Assembly (NCBI GenBank): GCA_964559455.1
Contig: CAZLHO010000001.1
Location: 97,399 to 161,398, forward strand
Length of the DNA: 64,000 bases
Direction: 5' to 3'
Source of the DNA: CAZLHO01 sp964559455
GTDB lineage: Bacteria; Krumholzibacteriota; Krumholzibacteriia; LZORAL124-64-63
The notes under the pieces are model-generated. The model was given only the letters and a program-made list of their open reading frames with translations, searched no databases and was not told where the DNA came from. Made by a program: the position numbers and the translations under genes. How positions within the stretch are numbered: the stretch's first letter is position 1; the number at the start of each line of letters is the position of its first letter. Positions 35,237 to 42,648 of this stretch are shown here, piece by piece.

Positions 35237-35625
35237 CGTTCCCCTCCCGCCTTCTCCAGGACCAGGCGGTCGATCTCCGCCTCCAGATGCAGGATCTCCT
35301 CGATCTGCGCCGACACGCGGCGCAGCGCCTGCTGCAGCTTCGCCGTCGCCGCCGGACTGCCGCGACGGCCCTGCTCCCAGAGCAGCTTGGCCGCGGCCGC
35401 GTCCTCTTCGAGGCGCGAGATCCGATCCAGGCCGTTCCGCTTGGCTTCCAACAGCCTCCGCACCGAGCCCAGCTCGCAGCCCGCGCGCACGGCCTCGGCC
35501 TGACGCCTGGAGATCTCCTGGATCTCGGTGTAGATCCGGCTCTCCTGCTCGTAGAGCTCGTGCAGGCGGGCCGCCACGTCGGGAGTCGCCGCGGACGGCG
35601 TCTCAGGGAAGATCGGCAGGGTCAT
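35233..35625 (-). CDS. Small coiled-coil protein, possible flagellar chaperone
   Basis: The 130-aa protein is mostly helical with heptad-like Leu/Ile spacing (ELYEQESRIYTEIQEISRRQ, ILHLEAEIDRLVLEK). Size and helicity resemble FlgN/FliT export chaperones, but flgN and a fliT-like gene occur elsewhere (48698, 44512), so this is a third candidate at best. It overlaps both neighbours and is co-transcribed from the sigma-54 promoter at 36720. Confidence 0.6.
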   Translation of the reverse strand: MTLPIFPETPSAATPDVAARLHELYEQESRIYTEIQEISRRQAEAVRAGCELGSVRRLLEAKRNGLDRISRLEEDAAAAKLLWEQGRRGSPAATAKLQQALRRVSAQIEEILHLEAEIDRLVLEKAGGER

Positions 35626-36679
35626 CCCTGGCCTCCTGCTCCATCAGCGAAGCCAGCCGCGCGACCACGGGAGCCAGGGCGCAGGCCCTCTCCCGCCAGT
35701 CGGCCTCGGGCACGACTTCAAGGTTGTCGGATGTGTCGTCGGCGCAGAGGGCGGTCAGCAGGCGCTCGGCCTCGCCGACCCGGCCCCCGGCCAGCAGCAG
35801 TTGGGCCTCCTGGTAGCGGCCCCAGGACCGGACGGCGCCCGTTCCCCCCGCGCCAAGGCGGCGGTACAGGGGCAGGGCGTCGTCGGGCCGGTCGAGCAGC
35901 AGCAGGAGGTCGGGAATCGCGCGCACGACCCGGGTGATCTCCGAGGCCGTGAATCCGGCGGCGGCGGGAGCATCGTCCAGCAGGCGCCGCAGGTTGTAGA
36001 GGGCGGCGCCGTGGTGACCCAGCGACTCGTGGGCGAAGGCGTGCCAATAGCGCAGACGCGGCGGCAGGGGGTCGCCCTGGGCATCGACCTTGCGCACCAT
36101 GAAGTCCAGGGTCTCGGCGCAGGGATGGGTCAGGAGCCAGCGGTAGGCCAGCTCGTACTCGACCGCCCGGGGCTCGACGTCCGGCGCGCCGATGGTGTTC
36201 AGCATCTGTTCGGCGATCTGGAGCGAATCCCCGCCGAGAACGGCCAGGGCCAGGGCCTCGGCGCGAACGTCGACGCCGGGCCAGGTGTCGGTCAGGGTGT
36301 GCATGCAGGCCAGGGCGCGGTCGTATTCGCCGAGACGGCGGTAACTCTGCGCCATGGCCAGCAGACGATCCGGCGAGCGACGGCCGGACCAGACGCCGCT
36401 GCGCTCCAGTGCCCGCTCGGTGGCCAGCAGCCCGCGGCCGATGTCGTAGCGGCTCAACGCGGAGTCGGGCGCCATGACGTCGTCGGCGTAGCCGTCGGGA
36501 TAGAGCCGGGACGGGCCGCCTTCGCAGGCGCTCGCCTGGACCAGGACCCAGGCCGCGTGGCGGGCCCCATCCTGCTCCTCCCAGATGTCGTCGGCGCGCA
36601 CCGAAGCGCCCGTTCCGATCGCCACGAAGACGATCCAGACGGGCAGCAGGCGGCGGCGATGACTCGGACCCAGGCGCAT
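35603..36679 (-). CDS. Exported TPR-repeat protein, first gene of the main flagellar operon
   Basis: From the ATG at 36679 (GGAGG 5 nt upstream; 358 aa) the protein has a signal peptide (RRRLLPVWIVFVAIGTGASV, cleavage near VRADD) and tetratricopeptide-like helical pairs (RLLAMAQSYRRLGEYDRALA, WGRYQEAQLLLAGGRVGEAE). It is thus probably a periplasmic protein-protein adaptor. I know no named flagellar protein with this profile. Being directly behind the sigma-54 promoter of the rod-ring-export operon suggests a role in periplasmic basal-body assembly. Confidence 0.65.
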   Translation of the reverse strand: MRLGPSHRRRLLPVWIVFVAIGTGASVRADDIWEEQDGARHAAWVLVQASACEGGPSRLYPDGYADDVMAPDSALSRYDIGRGLLATERALERSGVWSGRRSPDRLLAMAQSYRRLGEYDRALACMHTLTDTWPGVDVRAEALALAVLGGDSLQIAEQMLNTIGAPDVEPRAVEYELAYRWLLTHPCAETLDFMVRKVDAQGDPLPPRLRYWHAFAHESLGHHGAALYNLRRLLDDAPAAAGFTASEITRVVRAIPDLLLLLDRPDDALPLYRRLGAGGTGAVRSWGRYQEAQLLLAGGRVGEAERLLTALCADDTSDNLEVVPEADWRERACALAPVVARLASLMEQEARDDPADLP

Positions 36680-36719
36680 GATCTCCTCCGTGGAGCGGGT
36701 TCTTCCGCCTGGATCCACC

Positions 36720-36734
36720 GCAATCGGCGTGCCG
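36720..36734 (-). promoter_or_regulatory. Sigma-54 promoter of the main flagellar operon
   Basis: On the minus strand CGGCACG (36734-36728), CCGA and TTGC (36723-36720) match the -24/-12 consensus except for C in place of the first T. The expected transcript start is ~30 nt before the TPR gene. Everything from 36679 to about 19415 could depend on it. Confidence 0.72.
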
Positions 36735-36779
36735 CCCCGCCAGGCGACGCCGGCTCGATCACCGATCGCGCAAATCATC

Positions 36780-36830
36780 CATTCGCAGTTTTTTATGGGG
36801 ATTTTTCAAGAAATAACATCAACGACTGGA
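36780..36830. promoter_or_regulatory. AT-rich block upstream of the sigma-54 promoter
   Basis: A conspicuous AT-rich tract (for example GTTTTTTATGGGGATTTTTC at 36786-36805) lies 50-100 nt upstream of the -24 element in otherwise GC-rich DNA. This is the expected place for an activator binding site or an IHF/HU bend. I found no clean inverted repeat in it. Confidence 0.3.
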
Positions 36831-36923
36831 CAGCCGATCCATGCCCAGGATGACGCCGGCGAGGTCGAAGTCCCATCAGCCCTGCCCAATTCCTGCCCAG
36901 CCCCGCGGCCGCGGACAAAAAAA

Positions 36924-36949
36924 GCGGGGGCCCCGGTAGGAGCCCCCGC
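36924..36949 (-). terminator. Intrinsic terminator after the response-regulator gene
   Basis: On the minus strand a GC-rich stem (arms 36949-36939 and 36934-36924, one mismatch) is followed by seven T residues, directly downstream of the regulator stop at 36972. Confidence 0.85.
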
Positions 36950-36971
36950 CTGGTCAGCGTCCGGCCGGCGC

Positions 36972-38420
36972 TCAGGCCTCGGCCTCGTCCTCGCGCTCGG
37001 CGCCCTCCTCGCGGCCCTGCTCGTACTGCCGAAGCTTCTCGCGCAGCGTCTGGCGCGAGATGCCCAGAATGCGGGCCGCCTTGGACTTGTTGTTGCCCGC
37101 CTTCTCCAGGGTGTAGAGGATCTGCCGCTGTTCGACCTCGGAGAGGGTGATCAGACCCGTGGCGCTGCCGGCGACCGACTGCCGATCCAGGTAGCGGGGA
37201 TCCCGTCCCTCCTGGATATGCGCCGGGAAGTACTCCGGGCGCAGCTCGTCGGGCTCCTCCAGGATCATGATGCGCTTGAGCACGTTCTTCAGCTCGCGCA
37301 CGTTGCCCGGCCAGGGGTAGCGCTGCAGGATCTCGGTCAGGCTGCGGTCCACGGCGCCGGTGTTCAGTCCCAGCTTGGCGTTGAAGTCGCGGATGAAGTG
37401 GTTGACCAGCACCTCGACGTCCTCGGGACGCTCGCGCAGGCTGGGCAGGTTGATCTCCACCACCTGCAGCCGGTAGTAGAGGTCGTTGCGGAACATGCCC
37501 TGCTTGATCGCGTTCTCCAGATCGCGGTTGGTGGCGGCGACGATCCGCGCCTGCACCTGGAGCTCGTCCTTGCCTCCCACGCGGCGGAAACGCCGGTTCT
37601 CGATCACGCGCAGCAGGCGGCTCTGCAGCAGGATGCCCATCTCGCCGATCTCGTCCAGGAAGATCGTGCCCTTGGCCGCCACCTCGAAGAGACCCTCCTT
37701 GCGGGCCTTGGCGTCGGTGAAGGCGCCCTTCTCGTGGCCCATGAGCTCGCTCTCGAGCAGCGATTCGGGAACGGCCGCGCAGTTGATCTCCATGAAGGGC
37801 TCTTCGCGATTGCCGCCGACCTCGTGGATGGCGCGGGCGATGATCTCCTTGCCGGCGCCGGACTCGCCCTGGATCAGCACCGAAGTCTCGTTGCCCGCAC
37901 GGCTGGCGCCCACCTTCTCGAGCAGGTCCCCGATCGGAGCCAGACCCGGGCAGGCCCGGATCATCTGCATGTAGGGCATCGGCGCGCCGGATTCGACGCG
38001 TGCGGCGGGGCGCGCCGCGGCGTCCCGTGGTCGGGCCCGCGGCGCGGTCTCGACCTCGGTGACCCGCAACGCGGCGCGGACCTGGGCGCGCATATCGCTC
38101 AGCTTGAAGGGCTTCTGGATGAAGTCGTAGGCGCCGACCCGCATTGCGGCCACGGCCGTGTCGACGTCCCCGTAGGCCGTCATCATGATCACCGGCGTCC
38201 GCTTGCCCTGGTTGCGCAGGGCCTGCAAGAGCTCCTGCCCCGAGACCCCGGGCAGCTTGAGGTCGGTCACCGCGAGGTCGTAGTCCTCGGCGTGGAGGCG
38301 GGCCAGCGCCTCCTCCCCCGAATCGGCGGTCTCGACGGCGTAGCCGTCGCCGGCCAGGGACTCGGCCAGGGATTCGCGGATGGCGGCCTCGTCGTCGACG
38401 ATCAGAATCCTCTTCATCAT
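36972..38420 (-). CDS. NtrC-type flagellar response regulator (FlgR/FlrC-like) with GAFTDA loop
   Basis: This is a sigma-54 activator with a complete receiver (D9/D10, phospho-acceptor D53 in VTDLKLPG, T81, K103), an AAA+ domain with Walker A GESGAGKE (185-192) and Walker B GTIFLDEIGEMG, and a Fis-type HTH (NKSKAARILGISRQTLREKL). The sigma-54 contact loop reads GAFTDA (232-237) in place of GAFTGA. Its ATG overlaps the kinase stop (4 bp). It probably turns on the sigma-54 hook-basal-body operons when phosphorylated. Confidence 0.9.
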   Translation of the reverse strand: MMKRILIVDDEAAIRESLAESLAGDGYAVETADSGEEALARLHAEDYDLAVTDLKLPGVSGQELLQALRNQGKRTPVIMMTAYGDVDTAVAAMRVGAYDFIQKPFKLSDMRAQVRAALRVTEVETAPRARPRDAAARPAARVESGAPMPYMQMIRACPGLAPIGDLLEKVGASRAGNETSVLIQGESGAGKEIIARAIHEVGGNREEPFMEINCAAVPESLLESELMGHEKGAFTDAKARKEGLFEVAAKGTIFLDEIGEMGILLQSRLLRVIENRRFRRVGGKDELQVQARIVAATNRDLENAIKQGMFRNDLYYRLQVVEINLPSLRERPEDVEVLVNHFIRDFNAKLGLNTGAVDRSLTEILQRYPWPGNVRELKNVLKRIMILEEPDELRPEYFPAHIQEGRDPRYLDRQSVAGSATGLITLSEVEQRQILYTLEKAGNNKSKAARILGISRQTLREKLRQYEQGREEGAEREDEAEA

Positions 38421-40678
38421 GCGCGCTCCTGTTTCTGCTGGTTGTCGTCCGCCGCCGGAGTCGGCAGCAGGATCCGGAAAACGGTCTCGCCGCCGTCGCG
38501 GAAGGCGCTCAGGCTGCCGCCGTGGGCGTCGACGATCTTGCGGCTGAGCGACAGGCCCAGGCCGGTGCCCGCGCTCTTGGTGGTATAGAAGGGACGGAAG
38601 AGCTTCTCGATCGTCTCGGGCGCGAATCCGACGCCGCGATCGACGACCTCGATGCGGCAGCCGGGCTGCTGACGGGTCGTGCCGGCGTCGCCGTCGGCGA
38701 GCTCCAGACGGTCCTCGCGGACCAGGCGCAGGGTCACGGCGCCGCCCTCAGGCGCGGCGTCGCAGGCGTTGCAGAGCAGGTTCAGCACGACCTGCTTGAT
38801 CTGCGCGGCGTCGATGTCCTGGAGCCAACAGGACGCCCCGGGATCATCCGGGGACAGCTCCAGCGCGAAGGTCTGGGACCGCGCCGACGCCCGGGGCGCG
38901 GCCAGGTCCAGGCAGTCCCGCATCAACGCCGGCAGCGAGGCCGCCTCGCGCCGCGGCTCGTAGGGCCGCACGAAGTTCAGCATGCGGGTGATCGTGTCGT
39001 CGATGCGGTCTACCTCGCCGGTGATCACGTCGATGTAGCGCTTGCGACGGTCGCCCTCCGGCAGGTTCTCGGCCAGCAGCTCGGCCTGGGCGCTCAGGCC
39101 CATCAGGGGGTTGCGGATCTCGTGGGCCAAGGTGGCCGACATCTCGACCAGCGACTGCAGACTGTCCGCGCGCATCTTCTCGGCGGCCAGCTTGTGGGTC
39201 TCGCGCAGGTCCTCGAGCACGATCACGAACCAGCCGGCAGTCGCGCCGCCGCCGGGCATCATCGAGGCCAGCACCATCACCGGGATGATGCGGCCGTCGG
39301 GCCGGCGCAGGCGTCCCTCGCCCTGGAAGGGCGGCTCGGCGTTGGCCGCCAGATGGGCGAAGGCGGGAGCCTCGACGCCGTCCAATCCCAGCAGCCCGTC
39401 CAGGAAGAGTTCCGGGATGTCGTCGCGGCGCCCGGTATGCTCGCGCAGGAAATCGGCGGTCGCGCCGCCGCTCGCCGCGCTGCGCCCCCGACCGATGCCG
39501 GGCGCGGGCTCGGCGTTGAGCGCGACGTCCTGGGCGCGCCCGCTCAGCAGTTCGCGGCCCGATCGGTTGGCGTAGATCGTACAGCCGTGCTCGTCCACGA
39601 CCCAGATGCCGCTGCGCACCGTCTCGAGGACGCGGGCGTTGAAGGCCCCGAGCTCACGCATGCGGTCCAGCATCTGGGCGCCGGCCACCTCCTCGGCCAG
39701 GATCATCTGCACGGCCTGCAGGAAGGGCAGGAAGCGCCCCTGGGCGGCGGCCGGGTCGAAGTCCTGCAGCAGGAGGTAGCCCAGACCCAGATCCTGATAG
39801 TCCAGCGGAAGCGCGGCCACCGGCGCCGCCTCGCCGTCGGGCTCGCCCGGCACCAGGAAAACGCCCGCGGGCACGTCGGCCGTGGCCTCGCGCCGCCGAC
39901 GCTCGACCTCCAGCCGCTGCAGCACGCGATCGCAGGCGGACTCCCGCCAGCGCCAGGTGCGCCGGGGCGCGAAGGGCGCGTCGGGAGCCGGACGCAGCAC
40001 CAGCGCGGCGCCGGCGGCGCCGACGAAGCGGGCCAGCGAGCCCAGCAGGTTCTCCAGCGTCGCGTCCCAGTTCGCGGCCGAACTCAACTCGCGGCCGAAC
40101 TTGTAGAGCAGCGCGAGCTGGGCCATGTGGTCGCTGAGCTCGCGATTCTCCTGCTCGAGGTCCTCCTGCGCCGCCAGCACGGCGTCTCCGACCGTGGCCG
40201 CGGCGCTCTCCAGCCGGCTCCGATGGTCGCGCAGACGGCGGCTGGTCTCGGTGGCCTGGACCCGCAGCAAATGGTGGGCGGCGCGACGCTCCTGCCGGGC
40301 CCGCGCCATCCGCAGGGTCTCGGCCCATGCCGCGGTCTCGGCCGGGACGCTCAGGGCGTCCAGGAGTCCGGCGCGAAACAGGCGCACGCCGGTATCGCCG
40401 TCGATTCGGTCGTAGAGGAGGATCGCCACCGAGGCCGGCGAGCGCGTACGCATGAGGTCGAGACAGGCCAGGGCCTCCTCGCCCGCCCCGTCGACGCCGA
40501 GGTGGCCGCCGTGCAGCAGGACCAGGCGACCGGCCTCGTCGCCGTCGATCAGCCGGGCGAGCGCGGCGGCGTCGGGAACGCAGGCCGCTCCGGCGGCGCC
40601 GGCCCACTTCGCCGGGCCCACGCAGACGGTATCCGCTGACAGGCCCTCGGCGGCTAGGGAATCCAGAAGATGGGCCAT
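38417..40678 (-). CDS. Cytoplasmic sensor histidine kinase (FlgS/FlrB-like)
   Basis: The 753-aa kinase has no membrane helices. In order it shows a receiver-like N-terminal domain (about 1-135, lacking normal acidic-pocket residues), a coiled-coil, a GAF-like domain (about 200-350), a PAS-like domain (about 355-500), a DHp domain with the H-box SATLAHEIRNPL (His near 519), and a HATPase domain with NLLCNACDAA, DRGVGFAPE and GTGLGLSLSR. It overlaps the NtrC-type regulator and should phosphorylate it. Cytoplasmic location fits kinases such as FlgS that sense basal-body assembly. Confidence 0.9.
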   Translation of the reverse strand: MAHLLDSLAAEGLSADTVCVGPAKWAGAAGAACVPDAAALARLIDGDEAGRLVLLHGGHLGVDGAGEEALACLDLMRTRSPASVAILLYDRIDGDTGVRLFRAGLLDALSVPAETAAWAETLRMARARQERRAAHHLLRVQATETSRRLRDHRSRLESAAATVGDAVLAAQEDLEQENRELSDHMAQLALLYKFGRELSSAANWDATLENLLGSLARFVGAAGAALVLRPAPDAPFAPRRTWRWRESACDRVLQRLEVERRRREATADVPAGVFLVPGEPDGEAAPVAALPLDYQDLGLGYLLLQDFDPAAAQGRFLPFLQAVQMILAEEVAGAQMLDRMRELGAFNARVLETVRSGIWVVDEHGCTIYANRSGRELLSGRAQDVALNAEPAPGIGRGRSAASGGATADFLREHTGRRDDIPELFLDGLLGLDGVEAPAFAHLAANAEPPFQGEGRLRRPDGRIIPVMVLASMMPGGGATAGWFVIVLEDLRETHKLAAEKMRADSLQSLVEMSATLAHEIRNPLMGLSAQAELLAENLPEGDRRKRYIDVITGEVDRIDDTITRMLNFVRPYEPRREAASLPALMRDCLDLAAPRASARSQTFALELSPDDPGASCWLQDIDAAQIKQVVLNLLCNACDAAPEGGAVTLRLVREDRLELADGDAGTTRQQPGCRIEVVDRGVGFAPETIEKLFRPFYTTKSAGTGLGLSLSRKIVDAHGGSLSAFRDGGETVFRILLPTPAADDNQQKQERA

Positions 40679-40733
40679 GGATCAGAGCGCCCTTTCATCC
40701 TTGACCGGAGGGTTTCCTGTTGAGCCAGCTCAA

Positions 40734-40762
40734 ACTGTAAAATTATTTACCAACGGGCGCAA
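40734..40762 (-). promoter_or_regulatory. Possible sigma-70 promoter for the kinase-regulator operon
   Basis: On the minus strand TTGCGC (40762-40757), a 17-nt spacer and TACAGT (40739-40734) lie about 55 nt before the kinase start in a locally AT-rich stretch. The match is moderate. Confidence 0.4.
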
Positions 40763-40792
40763 GTCGAATCCATGGCCTCAGGAACATGAAAA

Positions 40793-40814
40793 CGGCCCGC
40801 CTGACGGCGGGCCG
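40793..40814 (-). terminator. Intrinsic terminator downstream of flgM
   Basis: A perfect 9-bp stem (CGGCCCGCC / GGCGGGCCG) with a 4-nt loop is followed on the minus strand by TTTTC, 30 nt after the flgM stop. It separates flgM from the kinase operon. Confidence 0.75.
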
Positions 40815-40844
40815 GAGGTTTTCTGACGGAAAGGGGAATCGATC

Positions 40845-41216
40845 TCAGCCCAGAAGCTTGTCCAGGCGCAGGCTGACGGCGGTCAGGTCGGCCGCGACCC
40901 GCAGGCGGACCTTGGGGTCCTCATAGGCGCCGATCGTCACTTTCTGCTTGGCGGCGGCCACGCGATCGGCGCGCACATCGGGCACGTCCTCCAGGGCTCG
41001 GCGCCCCGCGGCCAACAGGTCCCGCATCTCTTCGAGACGACGCGCGGAGGCCGAAATCTCCAGCTTCTCCCCGTTCGCGCCGACCAGGCCTCCGGTGGCG
41101 GGTGTTTCGCGCAGCACGCCGGCCTCCCGCTGTCCCTCGGGAGCCGCGGGCTTCCGGAAGTTCTGGAGCATCTTCTGATGCAAGACATCGGAGCGGTCTA
41201 TCTTCGGCGTAGACAT
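40845..41216 (-). CDS. flgM: Anti-sigma-28 factor FlgM
   Basis: FlgM holds FliA inactive until it is exported through the finished hook. The 123-aa product has a disordered N-terminal half and the FlgM-type C-terminus (EKLEISASARRLEEMRDLLA, then VRADRVAAAKQKVTIGAYED). It has a sigma-28-type promoter (41334-41361) and its own terminator, so it forms a monocistronic feedback loop. It is longer than enteric FlgM (~97 aa). Confidence 0.82.
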   Translation of the reverse strand: MSTPKIDRSDVLHQKMLQNFRKPAAPEGQREAGVLRETPATGGLVGANGEKLEISASARRLEEMRDLLAAGRRALEDVPDVRADRVAAAKQKVTIGAYEDPKVRLRVAADLTAVSLRLDKLLG

Positions 41217-41333
41217 GCAGCTTCCTTTCTCGGTACGGCGCCGCCGTTCGCGTCCGCCGGATTTCCCCCCTCAGCCTAGCAATCCGGAGGCCCGTTGGCA
41301 ATGGCCCCCTGCGATTCCCCCGGCGCCCTCAAG

Positions 41334-41361
41334 GAATCGGCGACACACGGAAAAAACTTTA
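41334..41361 (-). promoter_or_regulatory. Sigma-28 (FliA) promoter of flgM
   Basis: On the minus strand TAAAGTTT (41361-41354), 12 nt, then GCCGATTC (41341-41334). The -35 is identical to the sigma-28 consensus and the -10 matches 6 of 8; the spacer is 12, not 11. The start codon is ~118 nt downstream. Confidence 0.75.
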
Positions 41362-41546
41362 GCGCGATTGTGCGCTCAGTTGTTGTTTCATGCTTCGCTC
41401 GCGCGCCTTCGAGCTCTCCCCTTCCTTATCATTGATCAGTTCATCGCCGTCCTCGCGCAGCTGCCGCGCCAGCATCCGGCCCCGCCGATTTTCCATCGCC
41501 CCTCACGGCGCCCAGATGAACTTTGAAAATCCGACCAAGTTTGGGC

Positions 41547-41574
41547 TAAAGGTCTGAAGGGCCGGAGTCGATAG
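41547..41574 (+). promoter_or_regulatory. Sigma-28 (FliA) promoter of the flagellin operon
   Basis: TAAAGGTC (41547-41554), 12 nt, GTCGATAG (41567-41574). Both boxes and the 12-nt spacing parallel the flgM promoter. The predicted leader is about 165 nt. Confidence 0.72.
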
Positions 41575-41709
41575 CTCACGTAGCCGTTCGTATGGATAGC
41601 CCCATTCGGGGGCGGGGACAGGGGCCGGACCAGATCGAGAACGACGTCGCCGAGGCGACATGATCAGCCACGCTGGTCGGGCTGGAATCGAAGGCCGGGA
41701 GGCCAAATC

Positions 41710-41737
41710 AGGCAAGGATGTCTGAGTTCTTCAAGGA
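41710..41737 (+). promoter_or_regulatory. Two CsrA-type binding sites in the flagellin leader
   Basis: AGGCAAGGATGT at 41710-41721 matches 10 of 12 positions of the known CsrA consensus RUACARGGAUGU. A second CAAGGA at 41732-41737 overlaps the ribosome binding site (AAGGAGG, 41733-41739). csrA and fliW are encoded nearby (44835, 45178). The layout fits CsrA repression of flagellin translation, as for Bacillus hag. Confidence 0.65.
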
Positions 41738-41749
41738 GGAATGTCAATC

Positions 41750-42580
41750 ATGCGGATCAACACGAACATCGCCTCGATCAACGCCCAGCGTCAGCTTTCG
41801 AACATGACGCTGCTGGCGAACCGGTCGATGGAGCGGCTCAGCTCCGGCCTGCGCATCAACCGCGCGGGCGACGACGCGGCCGGCCTGGCGATCAGCGAGA
41901 ACATGAAGGCCGACATCCGGGGGCTCGAGCAGGCTTCCCGCAACGCGGCCGACGGAATCTCGCTGGTCCAGATCGCTGAGGGTGGCCTGGACGAGGTCAG
42001 CCAGATCCTGATCCGGCTGCGCGAACTCTCCGAGCAGGCCGCCACCGAGACCCTGGGCGCCACCGAGCGCGGCTACCTGGACGCCGAGTTCCAGACCCTG
42101 CTGACCGAGATCGACCGGATCAGCGACTCGTCCGAGTTCAACGGGCTGAGCCTGCTGGACGGCGTCGCGGGCACGGTGAACATCCAGGTCGGCCTGGGCA
42201 CCGCCGCCGGCGACCAGATCGTCATCGACCTGAGCGCCGACATGGACAGCACCGGCCTCGCGCTGAACGCGCAGACCCTGGCCGGCGCCGACGGCACCGC
42301 CGCCCTGGCGGCCATCACGGCCATCGAGGCCGCGATCAACACCGTCAGCGGCACTCGGGCCAACATGGGCGCCGCCCAGAGTCGCCTGGAATCGACCATG
42401 CGCAGTATCGCCAACAACATCGAGAACCTCTCGGCCGCCAATTCGCGCATTCGCGATGCGGACATCGCCACCGAGAGCTCGAAGCTGGCGAGCTACCAGG
42501 TCCTGCAGCAGGCCGGCGTGGCCATGCTGAGCCAGGCCAACACGCAGCCGCAGCTCGCGTTGCTGCTGCTCCAGGGCTAA
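41750..42580 (+). CDS. fliC: Flagellin
   Basis: This is the filament subunit. I use the ATG at 41750 because AAGGAGG is 10 nt upstream and flagellins begin MRINTNIASINAQRQL; the in-frame ATG at 41741 is one base from that ribosome site. The 276-aa product has the conserved N-terminal D0/D1 domain (SSGLRINRAGDDAAGLAISE, ANMGAAQSRLEST region near the C-terminus) and C-terminal D0 end (VLQQAGVAMLSQANTQPQLA). The variable D2/D3 region is nearly absent, so this is a minimal flagellin. Only one flagellin gene is in the window. Confidence 0.96.
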   Translation: MRINTNIASINAQRQLSNMTLLANRSMERLSSGLRINRAGDDAAGLAISENMKADIRGLEQASRNAADGISLVQIAEGGLDEVSQILIRLRELSEQAATETLGATERGYLDAEFQTLLTEIDRISDSSEFNGLSLLDGVAGTVNIQVGLGTAAGDQIVIDLSADMDSTGLALNAQTLAGADGTAALAAITAIEAAINTVSGTRANMGAAQSRLESTMRSIANNIENLSAANSRIRDADIATESSKLASYQVLQQAGVAMLSQANTQPQLALLLLQG

Positions 42581-42593
42581 GGTCCGCCCCGAT

Positions 42594-42623
42594 CGCGGCG
42601 GGCTCCCCCGGGAGCCCGCCGCG
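42594..42623 (+). terminator. Perfect 13-bp hairpin between flagellin and fliD
   Basis: Arms 42594-42606 and 42611-42623 are exact inverse complements with a 4-nt loop. No T-run follows, so it is more likely a partial terminator or an mRNA-stabilising 3' hairpin that keeps flagellin mRNA in excess over fliD. Confidence 0.6.
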
Positions 42624-42648
42624 AGACTTCCCCGGTTAGGAGTGGATC

